The notes under the pieces were generated by a model, which saw only the letters and a program-made list of their open reading frames with translations, searched no databases and was not told the origin of the DNA. A stretch of 11,407 bases of DNA, taken from assembly GCA_002509325.1 (NCBI GenBank), contig DADO01000027.1, forward strand, positions 5,598 through 17,004. Reading direction: 5' to 3'. Both the position numbers and the translations under genes were made by a program. This stretch comes from Methanosarcina sp. UBA402 (GTDB lineage Archaea > Halobacteriota > Methanosarcinia > Methanosarcinales > Methanosarcinaceae). Positions 6,741-11,407 of the stretch are shown here, piece after piece; the stretch's first letter is position 1; each line of letters begins with the position of its first letter.

Positions 6741-8792
6741 TTAATCTGAACTTTTGAAGACCGAATTTTTTATGTGAGAGGGGCAATCCAGAGCAGAATT
6801 AAACTCAGTTAGCTCTTTGCAGCCTTTTTCTTCCTTATCCTCATCGCTTACGGCTCTTTCGTATACATCGAAATCCGCAAGCCCTTCAAAAACAAACCTG
6901 GTCTCGAGTGGAACTTTGCTTGCATGAGTCATTATATCCTTTTTCTCTACATTGACTGTAACCTGGTCCGGGAAAAGCCCTGACTCAGCCATGTAATCAA
7001 GCACAAGTCTTCTTCCAAATTCTTCAGCAAACTCAAGGGCTTCGCTCCTGATTACGAAATGCCGCCTTCCTACTGGAGTGTATACAAAAATACCTTTTGT
7101 TTTAAGATCATACCTGGATTCACTATAAAGTGTGCGCACAGTTATCTCAATACGCTTTGTTCCTTTCCCCGCAAGAGCTCCAGCCGCATTTCCAACATCG
7201 GAATGTTCCGGTACAAAAATTTCGGCATCTATCAGCTTTTTCAGTTCGTCCACATAAGCTCGGACCGGCCCTCCTAAAAGGACAACAGGGATATCCACTT
7301 TAAAGCGAGCGAAGAAATTGCCTTCAATCATTTTTTTAATTTCGGCCCTGTCCGTGCCCTCCATAAGAAAAGCGATTAGGTCTCTGGCCATGTTTCTGGC
7401 AAAGAGCCGCTTCACGTTTAAACAGAACTCGTGTCTGTCGATCCCTATGAAGTTTGCAAGCAGGGTAGCTCCGATTTCAGAAGCTTCAGAATCCCATTCG
7501 GTATATTCTCCAAGCACATGCAGGGCATCGGTTGGGGTAAAACCTATTACCTGAACAAGACGCTTCTGGATTAGAGAATCCATAACTCTCTTTGAAGGAA
7601 GGATGTTTCTGTCCCAGTAAACATCTTTGAGAGAAAGAGGTTCATTTCTTATAAGGGCAAGGAGTTCTCCTTCTTCCCTGTTCAAATTGACAGGTTTCTG
7701 TTCGGTCCTGACAAAGAATTTTGTTGCCTGGATATGTTCATCCAGTTTGAGCCTATCTGGAATCCAGCGTTTTTTCAGAGTGCTCATGAAATCAGGGTAC
7801 AGGACTGCTGCCCTGCACAGAGGGATGACCCGCCTGGGGCCTATGTTTATATTGCCGCTCTGGACCCAGATATGGCTGTCCCCGCCCATAGCCGAAGTCT
7901 CCATACGCAGTGCCCTGACTTTTGTTTGCCAGCCACCAACAACTGCTCCTGTTTCGCTGAGATGAGGAAGCCCTTTATGTATTAGGGAGACGTCCGTGCT
8001 CGTCCCTCCAACGTCAATTACAGTGCAGGTCTCATGCCCGGACAGATAGGAAGCCCCAAGCAGGCTTGCTGCAGGACCTGAAAAGACTGACTCTATGGGT
8101 CTTTTCATGGCTTCATGCATACTTACTACGGACCCGTCGCAGCGGAGCATGGCAATTCTTGGGTTGAGCCCTCTTCTTTCAATCTCATTTACTACCGTTT
8201 TTAAGAAACTTTCGGCTACAGGCAGGAGCTGGGCATTGAGGTAGGCAGTAACTCCTCTTTCATAGGCTCCTAGAGACTGAGCCAGTTCATGCCCGCAGAC
8301 AACAGGCAGCCCTGTAAGTTCCTGAATCAGGGTTTTTACGCGCAGTTCATGTTCAGGATTTCGCACACTGAAATAAGAAGAAACTGCAAAAGCCGAGACC
8401 CTGGCTTTTATTTCAAGTACGAATTGTTCTACTGCTAACAGGTCAAGGGCTGCTACTTCCTCCCCATTACTGTCATGCCCTCCCTGTACCATGATGTAGT
8501 TTTCAAGTCCCGAATCGACTGGGATGTCATAATCCCCTATAAGAATAAGCCCCACAGGATACCCTGTTTTTTCGAGAATGGTATTGGTGGCGAGAGTCGT
8601 TGAAACCGAAACCGTGGTCACGAGTTTCAGCTTTTCCGGGTCAAGCCCGTCGACCGATTTTTTAATTCCCTCAAGAGGATCAGGATAGGTTGTAAGCGCC
8701 TTGTTTGAGCATACAATTTTACCATCCGATCTACGGATTAAAACCGAGTCCGTATAAGTTCCACCTGCATCGATGCCCAAATCATATGCCAT
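6741..8792 (-). CDS. HyuA-like hydantoinase/oxoprolinase-family ATPase, paralogue 2
   Basis: This 683-residue protein has the sugar kinase/actin-like ATPase fold of the hydantoinase A / 5-oxoprolinase family, whose members use ATP to open cyclic amides or activate related substrates. Key segments are the N-terminal phosphate loop GIDAGGTYTD (6-15), SVSTTLATNT (62-71), FSGPAASLLGA (237-247), the second phosphate loop VIDVGGTSTD (258-267), AMGGDS (301-306), FTPTDALHVLG (418-428) and the adenosine-site-like VVLLGGPVRAY (503-513). It is much shorter than full 5-oxoprolinases (about 1200 residues or more), and no HyuB gene is present. Compared with its neighbour it has about 43 extra, acidic C-terminal residues. 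The start at 8792 matches the paralogue's first residue exactly. An in-frame ATG six codons earlier (8810) lies in a duplicated copy of the start region and may also be used. Neither has a good Shine-Dalgarno site. The substrate is unknown. Confidence 0.88.
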   Translation of the reverse strand: MAYDLGIDAGGTYTDSVLIRRSDGKIVCSNKALTTYPDPLEGIKKSVDGLDPEKLKLVTTVSVSTTLATNTILEKTGYPVGLILIGDYDIPVDSGLENYIMVQGGHDSNGEEVAALDLLAVEQFVLEIKARVSAFAVSSYFSVRNPEHELRVKTLIQELTGLPVVCGHELAQSLGAYERGVTAYLNAQLLPVAESFLKTVVNEIERRGLNPRIAMLRCDGSVVSMHEAMKRPIESVFSGPAASLLGASYLSGHETCTVIDVGGTSTDVSLIHKGLPHLSETGAVVGGWQTKVRALRMETSAMGGDSHIWVQSGNINIGPRRVIPLCRAAVLYPDFMSTLKKRWIPDRLKLDEHIQATKFFVRTEQKPVNLNREEGELLALIRNEPLSLKDVYWDRNILPSKRVMDSLIQKRLVQVIGFTPTDALHVLGEYTEWDSEASEIGATLLANFIGIDRHEFCLNVKRLFARNMARDLIAFLMEGTDRAEIKKMIEGNFFARFKVDIPVVLLGGPVRAYVDELKKLIDAEIFVPEHSDVGNAAGALAGKGTKRIEITVRTLYSESRYDLKTKGIFVYTPVGRRHFVIRSEALEFAEEFGRRLVLDYMAESGLFPDQVTVNVEKKDIMTHASKVPLETRFVFEGLADFDVYERAVSDEDKEEKGCKELTEFNSALDCPSHIKNSVFKSSD

Positions 8793-8820
8793 TTTTTCAT
8801 CGTATACCATTTTTACATCG
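8785..8820. repeat. 18-base tandem duplication covering the start codon of HyuA paralogue 2
   Basis: Two adjacent 18-base units at 8785-8802 and 8803-8820 match at 16 of 18 positions. On the minus strand they read CGATGAAAAAATGGCATA and CGATGTAAAAATGGTATA. Each contains an in-frame ATG, so the duplication has given the gene two possible starts, MVYDEK and MAYDLG. Confidence 0.85.
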
Positions 8821-8829
8821 CCTTTTACA

Positions 8830-8919
8830 TTTTCGATGTTTTAGTACTGTACTTGTTTACGTTTTCGATGTTTTAGCACTGTACTTGTTTACGTTTTCAA
8901 TGTTTTAACGCTGTCCTTG
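8830..8919. repeat. 32-base tandem repeats, about 2.8 copies
   Basis: Units start at 8830, 8862 and 8894. The first two are 32 bases long and differ at one position (AGTACTG versus AGCACTG). The third is more diverged and its end (GTGCC, 8922-8926) already resembles the 33-base array that follows. There are no unique spacers between units, so this is not a CRISPR. The array lies in the presumed 5-prime leader of HyuA paralogue 2. Confidence 0.85.
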
Positions 8920-8920
8920 C

Positions 8921-9076
8921 CGTGCCGTTTGTAATGTTTTTGCGGCGTTTTACTGTGCCGTTTGTAATGTTTTTGTGGCGTTTTACTGTGCCGTTTGTAA
9001 TGTTTTTGTGGCGTTTTACTGTGCCATTTGTTGTTTTTGCGGCGTTTTACTGTGCCGTTTGTAATGTTTTTGCGGT
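8921..9076. repeat. 33-base tandem repeats, about 4.8 copies
   Basis: Units lie at 8921-8953, 8954-8986, 8987-9019, 9020-9050 and 9051-9076 (partial). The second and third are identical. The first differs at two positions, and the fourth has lost two bases. The plus-strand unit contains TGTGCCGTTTG and TGGCGTTTTAC. On the minus strand, the likely sense strand of the leader, it is A-rich and poor in G apart from GGC. The two-base loss breaks any constant reading frame, which argues against a repetitive protein. Confidence 0.9.
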
Positions 9077-9118
9077 TTTTATGCCTTTTTTGCTAGTCCT
9101 GATGCTCTGAAAGCAGGG

Positions 9119-9180
9119 ACCAGGATTGAAACTCAAATATTTGGCGATAGTAGGAACCAGGAAAAACTCAAATTTTTGGC
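9119..9180. repeat. Duplicated 3-prime end of HyuA paralogue 1
   Basis: AAACTCAAATATTTGGC at 9129-9145 matches AAACTCAAATTTTTGGC at 9164-9180 in 16 of 17 bases, and both are preceded by ACCAGG (9119 and 9156). The right copy includes the last codons and TGA of the HyuA gene, so the left copy is a duplicate of the gene end lying just beyond it. Confidence 0.75.
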
Positions 9181-11090
9181 ATTCCGACCCCTACAAAAAC
9201 AAGCTTTGTTTCTAAAGGTATTGTCCCTGCTTCACTCAAAGCGATATCCTTTTTATCGACCTCGATCTGAACCTGCCCTTTATCGAGCCCGGCTTCGGTC
9301 ATATATTCCATGACAAGTTTTCTTCCTAGAGCCTCTGCGTATTCCAGAGCTTCGGGATAGCTCCCAAAGGTTTCCCTGCCCCTTGGCGAGAATAAAAGAA
9401 CAAGCCTTCTCTTATCCTTTGAGTAGGTGTTTTTTATCAGGATTTCAATCCTTTTTATACCCTTGCCCACGACAGCTCCAACAGCATTTCCTACCCCGGC
9501 ATATTCAGGGACTATGATGTCGGCATCGAGAATTTGCTTCAATTCTTCAATGTATGCGCCCACAGGGCCTCCTATAAGTACTACAGGAATTTTCATCCTG
9601 AACTGAGTAAACCTGTCAGAGAGGAGAATTTTTTCGATTTCGGAAGAAGGTACATCCTTCTGAATAAAAGATACCAGGTTTAAAGCCATGTTCCTTGCAA
9701 CATCCTGCTTTATCTGTTTGCAGAGCTCAATATGGTCGGTCTGAGTATAGCGTTCCAGAAGCTTTGCTCCCACTTTTGAGGCTTCCCGATCCCAGGTTGT
9801 GTAGTCCCCGAGTACATGAAGGGCATCGGTCGGAGTAAAACCAATTGCCTGAATAAGGCGTTTTCTTATAAGGGAATCAAGCAAACCCGGAGATAGCTTA
9901 TTCTGGGTCTCCCAGAAGATATCGTTAAGTGAGGTAGGGAAATCTCCTATCCTGTTAAAAAGTTCCTTTTCAAACTTCCCAAGGTTTGAGGGTTCAATGC
10001 CTGTCCTTATAAAGAATTTGGTAGGCTGTACGTTTTCTTCAAGGCGCATAGCCCCAGGGATTCTCCCTTTTCTCAGGGCTTCGAGAAATCCAGGATATTT
10101 TACAGCTGCAACGCAGAGTGGGATAACTCGCCTTGGACCGATATTTATCTTCATATTCCTGACCCAGACATGGCTGTCCCCACCCATTGCCGAGGTTTCC
10201 ATCCGTATGGCTTTAACCTTTGTCTGCCAGCCCCCGACTACAGCTCCTTCTGCACAAAGTTCAGGAAGCCCGTTTTCGAGCATGGAAACGTCTGTACTTG
10301 TCCCTCCCACATCAATAACTGCACAGGTCTCAAACCCTGAAAGGTAAGATGCTCCTACAAGACTTGCTGCAGGGCCCGAAAAGATGGATTCGATTGGTTT
10401 TTCCAGAGCTTCGTTAATGCCCACGACCGAACCGTCACATTTGAGCATCAGCAACCTTGAATTCATTCCCCGCCTGGAGATTTCTTCTCTGATTGAGCGG
10501 ATAAACTGGTCTGCAATAGGAATCAGCTGGGCATTCAGGTAGGCTGTAATTCCTCTCTCATAGGCTCCAAGGTCAAGAGAGAGTTCATGCCCGCAAACCA
10601 CAGGCATTCCAGTAAGCTCCTGGATGCGGGCTTTGACTGCAAGTTCATGAGCAGGATTTCGCACACTGAAGTATGAAGAGACTGCAAAAGTTGAAACTTT
10701 ATCCTTTACCCGATTGACAAAAGCTTCCACTGCACCCATATCAAGGGAAAACAGTTCGGCTCCGTGGTGGTCGTGCCCTCCTTTTACGACAGTATGGAAT
10801 TCAACATGCATTTTTTCCGGGATTTTATAATCTCCTACAAGAATCAAACCTGCAGGATAGCCATTTTTTTCAAGGATTGTGTTTGTGGCAAGCGTTGTTG
10901 AGACCGAAACCATTTTTACATCTTTTAAATATTTTTCATCCAGCCCGTCTATGGAATTCCTTATTCCTTCGAGCAGGTCGGGATAGGTGGTAAGTGCCTT
11001 GCTCGAATCCATCACTTTGCCATCAGAATCCCGAATGATAATGGAATCGGTATAGGTACCTCCTGCGTCAATGCCCATGCTGTACTGCAT
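9168..11090 (-). CDS. HyuA-like hydantoinase/oxoprolinase-family ATPase, paralogue 1
   Basis: This 640-residue ATPase belongs to the hydantoinase A / 5-oxoprolinase family and is the tandem sister of the gene at 6741-8792. The two align without gaps to about residue 556. Visible motifs are phosphate loop GIDAGGTYTD (6-15), SVSTTLATNT (62-71), FSGPAASLVGA (237-247), VIDVGGTSTD (258-267), AMGGDS (301-306), FTPTDALHVLG (418-428) and VVLIGGPVGAY (503-513). There is no signal peptide or membrane segment, so it is probably cytosolic. The start at 11090 is chosen because AAGGAGG (11097-11103) sits 6 bases before it and the paralogue begins at the same place; an ATG 16 codons upstream (11138) lacks this support. 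The family opens cyclic amides with ATP, but full enzymes pair with HyuB or a fused second half, which is absent here, so the reaction is unknown. Confidence 0.9.
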   Translation of the reverse strand: MQYSMGIDAGGTYTDSIIIRDSDGKVMDSSKALTTYPDLLEGIRNSIDGLDEKYLKDVKMVSVSTTLATNTILEKNGYPAGLILVGDYKIPEKMHVEFHTVVKGGHDHHGAELFSLDMGAVEAFVNRVKDKVSTFAVSSYFSVRNPAHELAVKARIQELTGMPVVCGHELSLDLGAYERGITAYLNAQLIPIADQFIRSIREEISRRGMNSRLLMLKCDGSVVGINEALEKPIESIFSGPAASLVGASYLSGFETCAVIDVGGTSTDVSMLENGLPELCAEGAVVGGWQTKVKAIRMETSAMGGDSHVWVRNMKINIGPRRVIPLCVAAVKYPGFLEALRKGRIPGAMRLEENVQPTKFFIRTGIEPSNLGKFEKELFNRIGDFPTSLNDIFWETQNKLSPGLLDSLIRKRLIQAIGFTPTDALHVLGDYTTWDREASKVGAKLLERYTQTDHIELCKQIKQDVARNMALNLVSFIQKDVPSSEIEKILLSDRFTQFRMKIPVVLIGGPVGAYIEELKQILDADIIVPEYAGVGNAVGAVVGKGIKRIEILIKNTYSKDKRRLVLLFSPRGRETFGSYPEALEYAEALGRKLVMEYMTEAGLDKGQVQIEVDKKDIALSEAGTIPLETKLVFVGVGMPKI

Positions 11091-11096
11091 TAAATG

Positions 11097-11103
11097 CCTC
11101 CTT
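11097..11103 (-). promoter_or_regulatory. Strong ribosome binding site fixing the start of HyuA paralogue 1
   Basis: AAGGAGG on the minus strand lies 6 bases before the ATG at 11090. It decides in favour of this start over the in-frame ATG at 11138. Confidence 0.85.
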
Positions 11104-11170
11104 TCGTTTTTAAAACTGGGATTCATGAGCCAGTTCATAAGATCAAAATTGTTGGAATAATATTATGATT

Positions 11171-11181
11171 AAAATATATAA
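11171..11181 (-). promoter_or_regulatory. Candidate TATA box of HyuA paralogue 1
   Basis: The minus strand reads TTATATATTTT, a good archaeal TATA box, with a purine-containing TAACGA just upstream. A start site about 25 bases downstream (near 11150) would leave a leader of about 60 bases. That leader holds a 6-base-pair inverted repeat, AACTGG at 11114-11119 and CCAGTT at 11130-11135. No comparable box stands before the second HyuA gene, so both may be transcribed from here. Confidence 0.5.
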
Positions 11182-11248
11182 TCGTTAGTGAGTGATTGCT
11201 ATGGAGCCTGAATTGAAAAAAGTGATACAATGAAGTAAAGTAACGGAA

Positions 11249-11276
11249 CAAAAAGAAAAACTCAGGGCTCCTGCCC
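11249..11276 (-). terminator. Hairpin plus T-tract, candidate terminator of a gene at the right edge
   Basis: On the minus strand GGGC (11276-11273), loop AGGA and GCCC (11268-11265) form a short stem. TGAG and then TTTTTCTTTTT follow, a T-rich run suited to archaeal termination. It stands 11 bases after the TAA of an ORF that enters from the right edge. Confidence 0.4.
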
Positions 11277-11287
11277 GAATAACAAAG

Positions 11288-11407
11288 TTATATGGAAGTA
11301 TCCAAATTTACTTTCCATCCTGAATTTTCAAATTTGTAAATTGATTGGATTGACTTTGGAAACTGATTCATGCGTCCTCGGTTAAGTGAAGAATCGTGAT
11401 AAATTGC
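11288..11407 (-). CDS. Possible C-terminal end of a gene running off the right edge
   Basis: One minus-strand frame is open from the window edge to a TAA at 11288-11290, giving 39 residues that end ENSGWKVNLDTSI. The other two minus frames have stops within about 40 bases of the edge. I recognise no family. Support comes from the open frame and the terminator-like hairpin just after it. A chance open frame in AT-rich DNA is quite possible. Confidence 0.3.
   Translation of the reverse strand, partial: AIYHDSSLNRGRMNQFPKSIQSIYKFENSGWKVNLDTSI

Noticed and set aside
7627..7985. Plus-strand ORFs opposite HyuA paralogue 2
   Set aside because: A similar open frame appears opposite the same region of paralogue 1 (9997-10347), as expected from the shared codon pattern of a conserved sense protein.
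8830..9076. CRISPR array
   Set aside because: Units of 31-34 bases follow one another directly without unique spacers, and no cas genes are present.
8922..9110. Plus-strand ORF encoding a hydrophobic repeated peptide (MPFVMFLRRFT and similar units)
   Set aside because: It is simply the translation of the 33-base array. The fourth unit has lost two bases, so the repeat leaves its frame, and there is no ribosome binding site.
9096..9120. Stem-loop (GTCC/GGAC outer, TGCT/AGCA inner) after HyuA paralogue 1, as a terminator
   Set aside because: The stem has an asymmetric internal loop, and the minus strand continues with A-rich rather than T-rich sequence.

Overview
The window looks like chromosomal DNA of a methanogenic archaeon, most likely Methanosarcina or a close relative. 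I infer this from the pyruvoyl-dependent arginine decarboxylase typical of methanogens, AT-rich spacers with archaeal TATA-like boxes between moderately GC-balanced genes, Shine-Dalgarno sites of the GGAGG type, and hydantoinase/oxoprolinase-type ATPase paralogues. No rRNA, tRNA, CRISPR array or insertion sequence is visible.

Layout. Positions 1-390 are an AT-rich gene-free stretch that ends in a plausible promoter. Positions 391-5904 (+) hold one very large gene for a DUF4011 / SF1 helicase / Vsr-like nuclease / DUF3320 protein, the architecture of the single-gene antiviral proteins called Hhe. A short spacer with a hairpin separates it from three genes on the opposite strand. In their direction of transcription these are a HyuA-like ATPase (11090-9168), a 375-base spacer built largely of tandem repeats, a second HyuA-like ATPase (8792-6741), a 187-base spacer with a candidate promoter and leader ORF, and pdaD (6553-6008). 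At the far right, a possible gene tail (11407-11288, minus) is followed by a terminator-like hairpin.

How the genes relate. The helicase-nuclease is an independent, probably defensive unit converging on the metabolic genes. The two HyuA-like proteins are tandem paralogues, aligning without gaps for more than 500 residues and sharing 68 of the first 100. Neither is accompanied by a HyuB-type subunit, so the substrate cannot be assigned. PdaD makes agmatine from arginine. Whether it works with the HyuA paralogues is unknown, and it appears to have its own promoter.

The most unusual features are three. The spacer before the second HyuA gene holds about eight diverged 31-34 base tandem units, plus an 18-base duplication that copied the gene's start codon. 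A 36-codon ORF with an in-frame 21-base repeat ends in an ATGA overlap with pdaD. The nuclease domain of the large helicase has alanine where I would expect the catalytic glutamate.
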